From the NCBI GenBank assembly GCA_007644065.1, contig VJWN01000007.1:1426001-1490000 (forward strand): a stretch of 64,000 nucleotides of DNA. The letters are read 5' to 3'. Source of the DNA: Margaritispora aquatica. Taxonomy: Eukaryota > Ascomycota > Leotiomycetes > Helotiales > Discinellaceae. The position numbers and the translations under genes were made by a program. The notes beneath the pieces were generated by a model. It searched no databases and was not told the DNA's origin. It saw only the letters and a program-made list of their open reading frames with translations. The stretch's first letter is position 1. Every line of letters begins with the position of its first letter. Below are positions 11,751-23,160 of this stretch, piece after piece.

Positions 11751-14700
11751 CGTGTTATTGGTGCCTCTGAAATAGCTCCTAGCTAACTTTGTTGATAGTG
11801 AGGAGATGGAATCTTTATTGCGACAAAAAACTCCACTCGACTATGTGATAGCATCAAAGAGAACAATCTCAATCCTCTGAGGAACCCCTCTTTGGGATGG
11901 GTATCTTCTTTGGATCAAACAGTCCCGTCTAGAAGCGAAATAATATCTGGTTGGCCACAATGAAAATTCAGAAGACGACTGTCCACTCAAATCGAGTTAT
12001 GAGTGTTTGAAGACTTCATTCGACCATTGACGGATCCACCATGGATAGGCTTTCTCCTCAAATTCAAGAATAGCCCCCCAACACCTCGCTTTGCTAGGGC
12101 ACAGCAAGTTATTCGGCTGTAGAAGCAGTCATCGTAGCGACGGAAGTTTGAGACCTTCTAAAAAAAAAAACCAAGTGCTATATCGAGCATGCTCCTCTGG
12201 CCGTCTCTTGCATGTATATGTTGTTATACGAGGCGAGATCAGTGTTCGGAGGGTTCTGGGGATGAAAGGACAACACAAGTTTTCAAGCAAGACACAAGCG
12301 TGGAACTTCTCTGGTTTCTAAAGCAGTGGGTGGCTATTTGCTCGATAAAAGCAGAACCCAAGGGCACTTTTCACTCAACTGCCACATCATCAGCGAAGCC
12401 CACATGGAGGAAGTCCAGCGAGCACAGAGCCGTGACCACTGTGCAAAGTCTATGCTATAATCTACGAATTGCAGTTACCCAAGCTTGCATTAGAGCGTTT
12501 CTCACTCCCTGGCGCGACCCGCCGTTCGTGTTCGCCCAACTATCTGGTTCTCGGAATTCGCGACCACAATCACGTTGCATGGAGTCTATGCATGCAACTT
12601 CCAGCAGCATAGAATACAATGCTCTTTGACAAAATCACTCACGACCTGGTTTAACTTAATAGCGATGATGACGGCGAATGCGTTTCGTGTTTCTCAAATT
12701 GGAATCCTTGTAGGCATGTTTTCTCGGCTAACACATGATTGGGCTCTTGCGCATGTTGGTTCGCAGGCGTGGCATGCATGTATGCTGCAGCCAACAACCA
12801 CGCTAATGGGTTTTGGCTCATCTGATTCTTTTCTCCCTCGGGTCAGGTTCGGAAGGCGATGTTTGATGTTGTGCGCTGTTATGTGCTTTTTTTAGTTGTG
12901 GGGATTAGAGGGGCAACGAGTGCTGTCAAACCAAAGTGACAATGTTCTTTTGTCTAAACGGCAAAAGCATATATATGCTGCCAGCGCGAGTGGGAGATAC
13001 ACAGGATGTTGAAGAAAAGATGACTGTGCATAGAAGTGAGTGAGACAGGAAGGTGGTGCCAGCTGCTGAGGGGTGGAGAGCTCGGGCAAGGCGTATGTTC
13101 ATGCTCTGTAGCGGGATCATATATCGTGCGGGTCGTGACGTGCCGGCCGAGAGGAGACGTGTGGCCGATAAATGGCGTGAACTAAAGAGAGATTTGAGAG
13201 GTTGGTCTCGGTGAGGTTGATTGAGTCGGAACAGTGGCGTTGCGAGGTGTTGAACTCAGTTCCTAGTAGGCGGGATGTTGGCAAGGAGGAAAGTTGTGAT
13301 GTAAATTTACGGTATTCTGCTGCCTTTTGTGCTTATAGTCCTTGTTTTTGGATATATTTTCACGACCATGGTTCTTGCTGTATATATTGAATGCGACCGA
13401 AGGGTAGTCACCTTTGGAGCAAAAGATACTTCATTGGTATTCAAACTTCCACAATGCGCTATGTCATCTACTAGCAACTATATCTCCTGGAGAGCTACAC
13501 GACTACTCCTCCCAGAAAATAGCACTGTTTGAAGACAATATATCTTGAGCTTGCTAGAGGATAGCAGCAAGACTAAGCTTTAGCGAGGAAAGTGGCTCGC
13601 AGGAACCAAGCACTGGCCAAGGTAAGATTTTACAAACTACGCACTTTCAAATTGCGAAGAGCTATCGACAAGTTAGGATGAACTGACTCTTTCTAAACTG
13701 TCAGATCTGGATCTCTCGCCAGCAAGTCATTATCCTCAATATGGTTTGTATGCAAGAGACCATCACAGTGTTTCGATGCCAATAATTTGATTGGAGACTG
13801 GTTTGGTCAAAAGGTGAGGTGGGTTTGTGGAATTCGGAAACTAAGGAGATAAACAGTACATACATAACAGCATGAGCTATGAAGCTCCACATCTTCGAGG
13901 CATGCTTACCTCACGATACACGCTTGGGCAGCAAATACGACCTATTTGAGCCCGCATCATTGGATTTACGGGACGGGCACGGAAAAACTGAGTATTCGAT
14001 TCTATCAAGTGCAAAACTAAACGGCTTTTCTCTATCCCTTAGCTGAGAGGACTGCTGCGTGGTGGTTATAGATGAGGGGATAGTGGATTCAACGAGTAGC
14101 GGTGAGGAACGTGCTAAGTTGCCTACTTACGTTTAGTTCGTCTTCCCAAGCGGAGCTGAGTTCTCAACCCACCTTCACCATGACCTTCAACTCTACCACA
14201 TCACACTATACTAGAGTCGAATATACATGAGATACAACGGAAGGGCATATAAAGAGGGGAGGTATCTTGCGCTGATTCGGGGATTTTTCGTCGGTGCAAT
14301 AGCTACTTTGGCATTAGTGTTGTGGAGGATTCGGGATAAATACTCCAACGGAGGTGGACACAACGTCGCGTGGGGATAGGGTCAGGGTTGCTATCTTGGG
14401 GCTTGAATGCATGGCGTTGGTCCCGTGAGCGTGGTGTCGGGTTTGGAGTTCTATTACATCGAATGGTATTGAAGGGTGAGAGGTGTGTGTGCCAGGTGGA
14501 TAGTATGAGTTGGGCTGTGCTTGTACTACCTTGTGGTACTGGAAGGTCGCGGAGCTCTGAAAAACTAATACTCTGATATTGCATGATTTTGAGTGGTGTG
14601 GTTGCTCCTCATCAGTTTGCTTGAGTTTGTATTTTCTGTTGTATTCTACAATATTTGAAGTAGAGAGAATGTCTCTTCACCTTTTCGTGTTGTACGTATC

Positions 14701-16015
14701 TAGATTAGGCCTTCTAAATACGTATACGAACCGAAGAGAACCTAACAGATGCTGGTTGATTAGCTGTATTGGTCTTCTATCGTAGTCGTCTTTGGCGTTA
14801 ATAAATGGTGCTTCTGCGTAATGAGTTATATGTTGAATCTCTCCTTGACATTCCTCCATATTTTGGTTAGATAGTCTACTAGAAGATCTCGAAATAAAGC
14901 AAGTGTGCTTTAGCTTTAGTGGGATTCAGCTCATTTCTTAGCGAGCAAAGGAGAGAGAAATGACGCCCTAAACCCTCCTTTATCCTCTCTGTGCCATGTA
15001 ATCTACCCATTGTGTATTTCCCAATATTCTAACCTCAAATCAAGGCAAGTAGCTGAGTGTTCATCTTCATGATTCGGCATCTTCGTTGGAACAAACAACG
15101 CTGTGCTGTTGAGCATTTCAGTTCGGTGAAAATACTTCTCTTACTCACAACTTACTGGAAGAAAAGAACAATTTTTAAGTCCAACAAACACCCAGAGGTC
15201 GTAATATTGCAAGAATCTCACAAAGCTTTCCTCCCTCATCTTTCGACATCATGTCCAAACTTGAACTCAGATACTTTTCGCTTCATCACGCTGAGCCCAG
15301 ATTCTCAAATGAGAAGAAGAGTGAACAAAACGCCTCTCTCTGTAGCGACGGATGATGTCTACCTATCGGAGCTGAATGTAAATCTAGTGGATTCTTTCCC
15401 GACTTGTCTTTCCTGTACCATCCACTTGCTAGTTAATTTGGAGACGAACCGAAATTTCATCGCAGTGTGAAACAAACACTGCTTCAGTATGGTTCCTCCG
15501 CTAGTGAAGATGGCTAGTTCCAACTTGATTGAGCCATGGTTGAGTTCAGCTGGGTCGTTAAGTGTTACTAATTTTCTGTTTGGTACACAAGCTGCATTAT
15601 GGTATCTCTTCTTGAAAATAGAACTTCGACTTGACCAGCAGAATTGAAGCATGAAAATTTCGCTTTTATGATCGAAGGACCAAAAATTAATCAACAAGGA
15701 ACATCTTTAGCACACACTACTGTAGATCTAGTATTCAGAAGTGATCAACAAAGACAAGGTGTAGTTCATCAATAGCAGAGGAATAAATTCTCACTATCTG
15801 TGCCATATCATAGGTACAGTACAATCATCTATAGCCCAATCCACAAAGTTCCTCTTCCTCTTCTTCTTCTTCTTCCCATGCTAGCCTCACGTCATGCCAT
15901 AAAAACAAACCCCACCACGCCAAAGAAACAAAGTGCGGATTTTCCCAGCCCTCCCTCCCAAAACGCCAAGCCGAGCATGAATGCGAACTGGTCGTGAATA
16001 TGAGGATTAAGCTTA
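11751..16015. other. Gene-poor 4.3 kb interval
   Basis: No open frame with a recognisable family on either strand. The longest, a 146-codon frame at 12189-12629 and a 137-codon frame at 15057-15470, have compositions unlike the neighbouring proteins. A CT-rich (TTC)n-like tract lies near 15852-15878. A possible LTR remnant (14571-14747) is listed separately. May be degraded repeat or non-coding DNA. Confidence 0.4.
14571..14747 (-). repeat. Possible short LTR remnant of a Ty1/copia-type element with a decayed primer-binding site
   Basis: On the minus strand the sequence begins TGTTAG at 14747 and ends ...AAATCA at 14584 (164 bp, TG...CA ends as in LTRs). It is followed directly by TGCAATATCAGAG (14583-14571). 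That resembles the TGGTATCAGAG primer-binding site (initiator Met-tRNA) common in copia elements, with two mismatches. No second LTR, gag or pol was recognised, so if real it is a solo or truncated relic. The call rests on this arrangement only. Confidence 0.3.
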
Positions 16016-18071
16016 TTAACGAGATTGAGTCTTGCCCATGCCTCTCTTGCCGGAGAACTAGATATTCGTTAGTAATTTGCACACGGAAACGTTTGGGAAA
16101 TGGAAACTTACCAAATGCTTTGGCATAGCAGCAGCAACGTGTCTATCAGCCTCACCCTGTCTAGCCATCCTGTTCATCTTCCTTTGACTCAATTTCTGTG
16201 CCCGCTCTGCCTTCGTCCTGGATTCCTCGTTCGTCACACCGTCGTCACGTCTGTTGCTCTGGGACCTTGCTCTGCTCTTTGCGCGCATCTTGGCCTCGTA
16301 CTGTGGATCATCGATATCCATGACATCCTCAGTTCCAGTACGGCTGCGTAGAACACTGCGACCACGGGACATGGAGCGTGCTCGCAAGCCAATGGCACCG
16401 GTCTCGAGACCAAGAGAATCGAGGTGATCTTCCATATCGGTGAGCTTCTTGCGCTGGGAGGTACGGGGAATGATGGCGCGGTTCTTGAGGGACTTCTTCA
16501 TCTTTGCCTCGTTGCGGATGAGCATTCTCTTCTCGCGGATAAGCTCGGCCTTCATTCTGATATCAGCGTCCTCTGCATCCTCCAGGTCCTCATCAGAATC
16601 GTAGAAGCCTTCTCCCTCCAATTTCTCCTCTTCCTCCTCCAAAGCAGCAAGCTTGGCCTCGATATCCGGGTCGACGAAATCGTACACGTTGCGACCCTCA
16701 ACGAATTCAGGAATCTTGTCGTATTTCCACTCGTCGTTCTCGAGCATGTAGCCATCCTTGAGATTGACATTGAAGACACCAGCTCCCCCGTTCTCGTCCT
16801 CGACATCACGAGCAAGCTTCCGTCGCTCTGGGTCATTCTTGTCGTACTTCTTGAGATCCTTGATGGCTTCTGGAATGTGTGGCTCCAAGGTTGACATTGG
16901 TCTAGCAACGTGGATTCTGTTGAGTACATCTGCGAGACGACCACCAACTGCACCACTGCTGGTTGTACCAGCCTTGAGTTTTTGTGCAACACGATCTGCG
17001 ATCAGACGCTCGCATGCTGCGTTCTTGACCTCTTGAACACCTTCAGCGGTAGTGCAAGAAAGCTGGAGCATCTCGACATCTCCGGCTTTTAAGAGACCTT
17101 GAAGTTGGGCTTGGGTCTCCTCATCAAGATCCTCTGGTCGAGTGACATCAATCTTATTGATAACAATGAAGACAAGCTTATTTGCAAAAAGCGGCTTAAT
17201 GCTCTGGAAAAGTTGCATCTGGGCCTGGACGGTGTAGCCACACTGCTCAGATAAATCCATGAAATACAGAATAGCAGATCGCAAATGTGCAATAGCAGTA
17301 ATGGACTGCATCTCAATGGTGTTCATCTCCTCAAGAGGATGATCCAATATACCGGGAGTATCAATTGCCTGGAATCGAAGGTACTTGTAGTCGAAATGTC
17401 CAACGAACAAACTCTTCGTGGTGAAAGCATATGGCTGGACATCAACATCTGCTCTGGTAACACTCTTCAAGAAACTAGATTTTCCAACATTGGGGTATCC
17501 GCAAATCAAGAGGGTTCGTGTGTTGGGGTCAATCGAGGGCAGACGACCAAGATGCTGGCGGACTTGATCGAGGTACAGGAGTGGATCTTTGAGTCTGCGA
17601 CAGATCGTGGCCATGCGACCCAACGCTGCGCGCTTGAGCTGCTTGCACTGGAACAGCGACTGTGCATACTTGAGGAGACGAACATAATCGCGAGACACAA
17701 TCTCAATCAGATGCTTTGCAGTCGACAGCTGGCCGAGGGCGATTCTGAAATGGTCGGCATCGTACAGAGTGTTGAGCAAATCCTTGTGGAAAGGATGGAT
17801 ATCTTGTAGACGTGGGAATCCGTCGAGAATAAGAGAAAGCTTCTCCGTGAAGGTTTCTTGCGTGAACTTGACCTTACGAGTATAGAAATCTGCAGAGTGT
17901 CAGTCATTGCACTCGGCGACTAGAAAGGTTTGTGGCCATACTTCTAATTCTACTTATCTGAAATCCGGATCTGATTTGTGTGGGAAGTCGTCGCTGGGTT
18001 CTGCTCAGCACGATATCAAGAAACTCTTGAGACGTGGGCACGGGCTGAATATCCTTCCAAGTGGTCTTCAT
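16016..18071 (-). CDS. NOG1: Nucleolar GTP-binding protein 1
   Basis: Nucleolar GTPase needed for 60S ribosomal subunit assembly. Three exons, 18071..17942, 17889..16112 and 16057..16016, encode 649 aa, the usual Nog1 length. The N-terminus ([20 protein letters not shown], then [19 protein letters not shown]) is a family hallmark. GTPase motifs are in order: G1 GYPNVGKS at about 174-181, G3 DTPG at about 220-223 and G4 NKID at about 289-292, preceded by the NOG1 helical N-domain. The C-terminus is charged and ends in [13 protein letters not shown] residues ([13 protein letters not shown]) supplied by the 42-nt last exon. The introns are 52 and 54 nt. It is head-to-head with URA5, with about 300 bp between start codons. 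Start chosen because this ATG gives the conserved N-terminus. Confidence 0.97.
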
Positions 18072-18374
18072 AGTGACGACCTGGTGTTGGGAGTCGTGAG
18101 GTTGAGGGGGGGTTTAGAGAGGTGGAAAAGATCGTGGTCGGCAACAATTTTGCATTTTCAAAATCTCTATCGAACTTTTGGTGCCAAGACACTAGTACTG
18201 GTGCGATAACCGATAAGACCCACAAAAACGAGCCCCTCAATGCTTCAGGCTGGGAGTTGAAGTTTTATTTTTCTTATTTTTATTTCTACTAATGTTGGTG
18301 TCAAATCCAACTCATCTTCTTCTGAAACATAACTGATTCTTTGCTCCGTATCGATTGAATATCAAAATATCAGA
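18072..18374. promoter_or_regulatory. Bidirectional promoter region, NOG1 / URA5
   Basis: About 300 bp between divergent start codons. On the URA5 side there is a T-rich pyrimidine tract (about 18263-18290), common in fungal promoters just upstream of transcription starts. No clear TATA box. Short spacing makes a shared promoter likely; this is inference. Confidence 0.45.
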
Positions 18375-19076
18375 ATGTCTACTTCAAGCCTTCCCCCTTA
18401 CAAGCTCGAATTCCTCCAAGCAGCCATCAATGGCGGGGTCTTAAAATTCGGCAGTTTCGAGCTGAAATCTAAACGCATTTCCCCATACTTCTTCAACGCT
18501 GGCGAATTCTACCGAGCAGATCTCCTACGCGCCATCTCTACTGCCTTCGCCAAAGCCATTATCGAAGCAGGCTCTACGCTCGACTTTGATATTGTATTCG
18601 GTCCGGCTTACAAGGGAGTGCCTCTTGCAGTTTCGACAGTGGACAAGTTGGCAACGTTGGAGCCTGAGACATATGGGCAGATGTGTTACAGCTTTGACAG
18701 AAAAGAGGCGAAAGATCATGGAGAGGGAGGTAACATCGTGGGTGCACCGTTGAAGGGAAAGAGGGTTCTGATTGTGGACGATGTGGTTACCGCCGGTACT
18801 GCAAAGAGAGAGGCGATTGCTAAAATCGAGAAGGAGGGAGGTATCGTGGCTGGAATCATGGTAGCTCTGGACAGACAAGAGAAGTTGCCTGCTCCAAATG
18901 GAGACGGTCCTACACCAATGCCCAGTGCCATTGGTGAGATCAGAAAGGAGTATGGTATCCCGGTCATCGCAATTTTGACATTGGACGACATCATTGCAGG
19001 TTCGAAGGGAAAGATCTCCGATGAAGACGTGAAGCGGATGGAGGAGTACAAGTCAAAGTATAAGCCAAGCGATTAG
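18375..19076 (+). CDS. URA5: Orotate phosphoribosyltransferase
   Basis: Converts orotate and PRPP to orotidine 5'-phosphate in de novo pyrimidine synthesis (fungal Ura5/PyrE). Single exon, 233 aa, the family's normal length. The N-terminus ([22 protein letters not shown]...) matches fungal OPRTases. The substrate loop region [11 protein letters not shown] is at 76-86, and the PRPP-binding motif [13 protein letters not shown] lies at 131-143. The start ATG sits in an A-rich context (TCAGAATG). It converges on the GNAT gene with only about 160 bp between stop codons, so their 3' UTRs may overlap. Confidence 0.97.
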   Translation: MSTSSLPPYKLEFLQAAINGGVLKFGSFELKSKRISPYFFNAGEFYRADLLRAISTAFAKAIIEAGSTLDFDIVFGPAYKGVPLAVSTVDKLATLEPETYGQMCYSFDRKEAKDHGEGGNIVGAPLKGKRVLIVDDVVTAGTAKREAIAKIEKEGGIVAGIMVALDRQEKLPAPNGDGPTPMPSAIGEIRKEYGIPVIAILTLDDIIAGSKGKISDEDVKRMEEYKSKYKPSD

Positions 19077-19235
19077 AAAGAAGAAATGATAAGAAAATAG
19101 TACCCGGACAGAATAGCAAAGTTGTTGCATTGTAGTTCGTAAAGTTCGTTCATCAGTAATCTTCAGGGTCCGCGATCGTGTCTGAAGCCAGAACATAGAG
19201 CGGGGTATCAAAAAACAGAAGCAAACAAAAGCAAA

Positions 19236-20221
19236 TCAGCCGTATGGTGCTCGTGCAGACAAGGACTTCAGCTCGAATGCCATGTCAAACCACCCACCAC
19301 CACCAAATTGTGCTTGGCTTGGACCCAGCTTAGCGAAACCTAACTTCTCGTACCAAGGAATCATGTACTGTAAATCATTAGCTGTGAGATTTCCTAATGC
19401 CAGACCTATACTTGCATCATGAGCAATAAGTGTCAACCGGTCAGCGATACCAGCGCCGTTCATTTGTTGCCGGTATGCCATCACCAACACACGACCGATA
19501 CCTCTTCCTTGAAAGCTTGGTGCGATAGCGACAGAGTGAAGTACAATGTTGCGTCCGGCTTCCTGGTGACCAAGTTCCGTGGACTTTGGGTGGTCGGATT
19601 TCCAGTCCTCTGGCACGCCCATAGAACTGTCACTTGCAGTCTTGTCGTTGGTCTTTGAAGCAACAACGTGGCCAAGTAGAACACTGATAGCTCCATTCTT
19701 CCTGCCAGTTTCGACTGGTCTTCCAGCTGCAAATGTCTCCACTTGAGAACCAGAGGCAGGCTCAACAGTTGCGAAGATACCCAAGCATAGTTCTCCGCAT
19801 TTAGTGAGGCGGTACTCGAACTGTAAGATTAGTTAACAAGTGAAATATGAATGTTTTGACGAACAGGCAGACGTAAACTCGATAGTTACTGTCACGTGGT
19901 AACATAATTGTGTTTACTGCAACATACCTTTTCTCTCGTTGCTCTCTCAGCTGGATTCTTGAATGCAGCGTTCTCCAGAGCAAGGCAGGACTCGATGTCG
20001 TAAATGGTAAGTGGTCGCGTGTACGGATGCAGTCGACCCAAGGGTGCTGATCTGACTTGTTGATCTACTGGGATGATCACAAATTGTCGCTGACGCTCGA
20101 CAGCTGGAGATTCCTCTTCGGAATGATTTGGGCTATCCGATCTCTCAGTTCCTACGCTATTAGGACTCTCTGTGATCTGTGTCGGCGACGCAGTCCTCTC
20201 GTGCTCTAGGTCACGCGGCAT
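19236..20221 (-). CDS. GNAT-family N-acetyltransferase (AANAT/polyamine acetyltransferase-like)
   Basis: Acetyl-CoA dependent N-acetyltransferase resembling fungal arylalkylamine or polyamine acetyltransferases (Paa1-like); the exact amine is unknown. Two exons, 20221..19928 and 19820..19236, split by a 107-nt intron, give 292 aa. The catalytic core shows YDIESCLALENAAFKNPAERA (beta-1/alpha-1), LHSVAIAPSFQGRGIGRVLV (motif A, acetyl-CoA loop QGRGIG), LIAHDASIG, then YEKLGFAKLG (motif B) and a WFDMAFEL end. The first ~60 residues are Ser/Glu-rich and disordered. The frame is open upstream to another ATG at 20413. I prefer 20221 because it has a good Kozak-like context (CAACCATGCC) and the added stretch is low in complexity, but the longer form is possible. 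Confidence 0.85.
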
Positions 20222-20888
20222 GGTTGAGGTTGATAGAGGGGTCAAGATGAGGCTGGAGTTGGTGATTGTGAGTGACGATCGTATAGAGGGGTTGAATAGT
20301 GATAGTAAGGTCGATTGGTTGGGGATTGGTAAAGGCGATATAGAAGGGTGTGTACCTGGGCGCGAGTCTTTATTGATACTGAGTAGGTTGGAGAAGGTAC
20401 TGATTTGGAACATAAGGTCGAATGTTCAAGGCTGACAACAAACTCACGATAGGCCAACGCCACCACTTGCGCCCCTCAGGTCACACTTTCCAGTGAACAA
20501 TTCCATTTCCATGTTCCACTGCGATGGATTCCAATCTCCATACCAAGACTACAAAGTATCTAGATTGAAATATCATACCTTTCCAAGATATCACAAAGTG
20601 TTACCTTAGAAATACCAAGAGCAAGATGAATAGAATGCATGACACCTTATAGAAGGAAGTTTCCCTACCTATATATCGGGCTAGTATGTTAGGCGAGTGG
20701 CTGTCGTAGCACATTAAACACATTGATGATTATTTATACCTCAATGTAGGTGAGGCATCCCTCAAGCTTGACGATAAAATTATAATAAATGCAAATTCAC
20801 CTGCTCTGATATTTATTATAACTTCGATATAACTTCGTTTAGGACTACATACCTGGGTACTTGGACAGGTTTCTACCTTACCCCAGCC

Positions 20889-20920
20889 AGGTACCTACCT
20901 ACCTATAGGTACATAGGTAC
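20889..20920. repeat. GGTAC / ACCTACC palindromic patch
   Basis: Tandem ACCTACC units run into TATAGGTACATAGGTAC, forming a near-palindrome. Similar AGGTAGGT-type motifs recur in other spacers of the window (25446-25474, about 28900, 36208, 41638 and 62640-62710). Confidence 0.6.
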
Positions 20921-22662
20921 TTATCTAGTAATATCATGTGACTTTTTTTTTCTTCTTTTCCCACCTTTCTGAAGCATGCGGTACAAGCAGGATAAGACGA
21001 CTAGTACTGTAGGACCTACTCACTTTGGGTAGTTGAACATGAAGCTTGTGTTGAAGATACTGCAAGTTCAACACCTTCCCCTCATGTTCATCACCTATCT
21101 AGTGGACAGAGATCGTGCCCATCGACTGCAAATCCATGTGGACATCCCAACCAGAGCCAGGAGTGAAGATGCGTACTGTAGCACATACATACATAGAATA
21201 TACTCAGGGCGTGTCAGTCAGCATTTCTGAACTGACGGTTTGTTTGCTGCAACATCAACATGAAGATGATGAATGCTGCGCGCTCCGTATCATTTCTCTA
21301 CAGCCCTATCTGTATGCATCTGTTAAGCCACTTCATTCCCCGTACCAATACCTCTTCTCCTGTACCTGTACACTTGTACTCTGACCCCCAATGTACACCC
21401 TATCATGCCCACCATTTCGCACTTGGGGGTTTGCAAACGAAGCGAAAAGAAGCGAAGCGGAACATATCAATGAATTTATCCTGATATTGGTGCATCGCTA
21501 TGGTACCGTATCAACAGGCATACCACATGCTCGACACCAGGTATCGATACCAATACTACTGTACTGCTGCACTGCAAGGTAATGCAGGATGCAGAGTTTT
21601 ACACTCCACCTCCCTACTTACCTGCCTTTGTTCCTACGTTGCTCCCGGATTGCCTTGCAATGCTCTAACACTTCCTCTCCATTACCTACCTCGCCCTTCC
21701 ATTTTTCTCTCACCCCACACACTTCCTTCAAATTGCTTGACCGTAAAGACCTCCAAGGGCTGCTACCCTCCTGCATGTGAACCGATACGGACCACAAGCG
21801 GAGGATTATACAGATAGCCGGCATGGGAAGTGAGGAGAATTTCTTCTTCTGACGCCAGATTCCCCCCTCATCCAGTATACCATTAGCAAATTAGCGCCTT
21901 AATCGCGACCGAGTGGTGCAGCCATGTTGCAGGATTGCAGCATTCATCGACTAGCATCGACATATGTCATATGTGCCCTCGACTCAACATGGAATAGACA
22001 GCAGAAGGGCAAAAGGAAGCAGAAGAAGGAAGACCAAGAGATAGCAAACAACAACAGCAAGCAACAGCAGCAGTACCAGCAGTTGCAACCAGGCAGGGAG
22101 CAGGCAAGAAGAAGGGACCAAAGTGTTGGCGACTGCTGTGCTGTGTTGGAGTGTGCTGGAGCCAGCAGTGATGAATAATGTCTTGTTTGTGTTCCTCTTT
22201 GTTGGTATCGTATTATCCTGTTCTGTACGACTCGAGTGTGTGCATGGTAAGCAAAGTAAGTCATAAGGATATTTCTACTGAAAGCCCAGGAACCAGAACC
22301 AGAACCAGGCATATTTTGCCTCCTCCATGCCCATGTCCATTCCATGGACCACCCTCTGGCATAAGCTTACAGGCCTTAGACTTCCTAATCTTTTCTAGCT
22401 CTAGTACAATCTATTTACTAGCTCCATAGCCGTTTTACGTTTTGGGTTCCATAAGGTACGAATCGAATCGAATGCCTCTTCTCAACATCAAGTGGGATGT
22501 CGTGGATATCTACTCTAGCTCCAACTCAGCCTTGCCTTGTTGGTGCTTGTGCTTGCGTTGGTGCTGGTGTTTGCCTTTTGCGAGGTCGTTTTACATTCAA
22601 CGTTTCAAAAATCCAGCAAGCTTGGAGACTTATGAACTTACACCATACCTACTACGCAACGA

Positions 22663-22684
22663 CCTCCTCCTCCTCCTCCTCCTT
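22663..22684 (+). repeat. (CTC)n microsatellite
   Basis: About seven uninterrupted CTC triplets in intergenic DNA; no gene assigned. Confidence 0.7.
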
Positions 22685-22873
22685 CACCTCAACTACTTCT
22701 CCACTCTCCACCTCCACCTCCATCTTCTGCGAATACTGATTTCTGGATTTCGTTTGCTTCTTTACCTCTCTGCCTATTACCCTGTTGCCGTCATCCACAT
22801 CGGCAAGCTCCAAGGAAAGGCACTCCTTGATTTGCTTGGAGGCCGCACAAATTCAACCCTCTTGTCCAGACCT

Positions 22874-22896
22874 GACCAGACCAGACCAGACCAGAC
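22874..22896 (+). repeat. GACCA pentanucleotide repeat
   Basis: Four consecutive GACCA units followed by GAC, in intergenic DNA about 260 bp upstream of DDI1. Confidence 0.75.
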
Positions 22897-23160
22897 ACCC
22901 AAAGGGCCGGTATTATGTCAGTGACCGTGTCCGTGACTGCTACTAACTTATCATTCGACGGATTCGGACCTGGAGTCTAGCTGCTTCTAACATCCTACTT
23001 CTGCCTTACATATCAAAACTGAATTCCCGCTCTGCCTTAAATGGTAGCTTCCTTTACAAACAACTACAAATACCGTGTATCCCACCTACAGGTTCTCCCA
23101 AAGTACACACACGCGAATAAGCATACAGGTTCTCAAGTGGCAATTTGACGCCTGACAAAA

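Larger units (their letters stand above)
20222..23160. other. 2.9 kb divergent intergenic region with simple repeats
   Basis: Lies between the GNAT and DDI1 start codons. Contains a GGTAC/ACCTACC-rich palindromic patch (20889-20920), a CTC microsatellite (about 22663-22684) and a GACCA pentamer repeat (about 22874-22896). Several open frames of up to 160 codons are low-complexity (Leu-, Ser- or Cys-rich) translations of these repeats and are not called as genes. Confidence 0.45.

Noticed and set aside
12189..12629. 146-codon open frame on the plus strand
   Set aside because: No family resemblance, uneven composition and no splice or start context supporting it.
15057..15697. Overlapping open frames of 137 (+) and 112 (-) codons
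   Set aside because: Both strands open over AT-rich DNA; neither looks like a real protein.
22442..22924. 160-codon frame rich in Leu, Ser and Cys
   Set aside because: It translates CTC and GACCA repeats and other low-complexity DNA.
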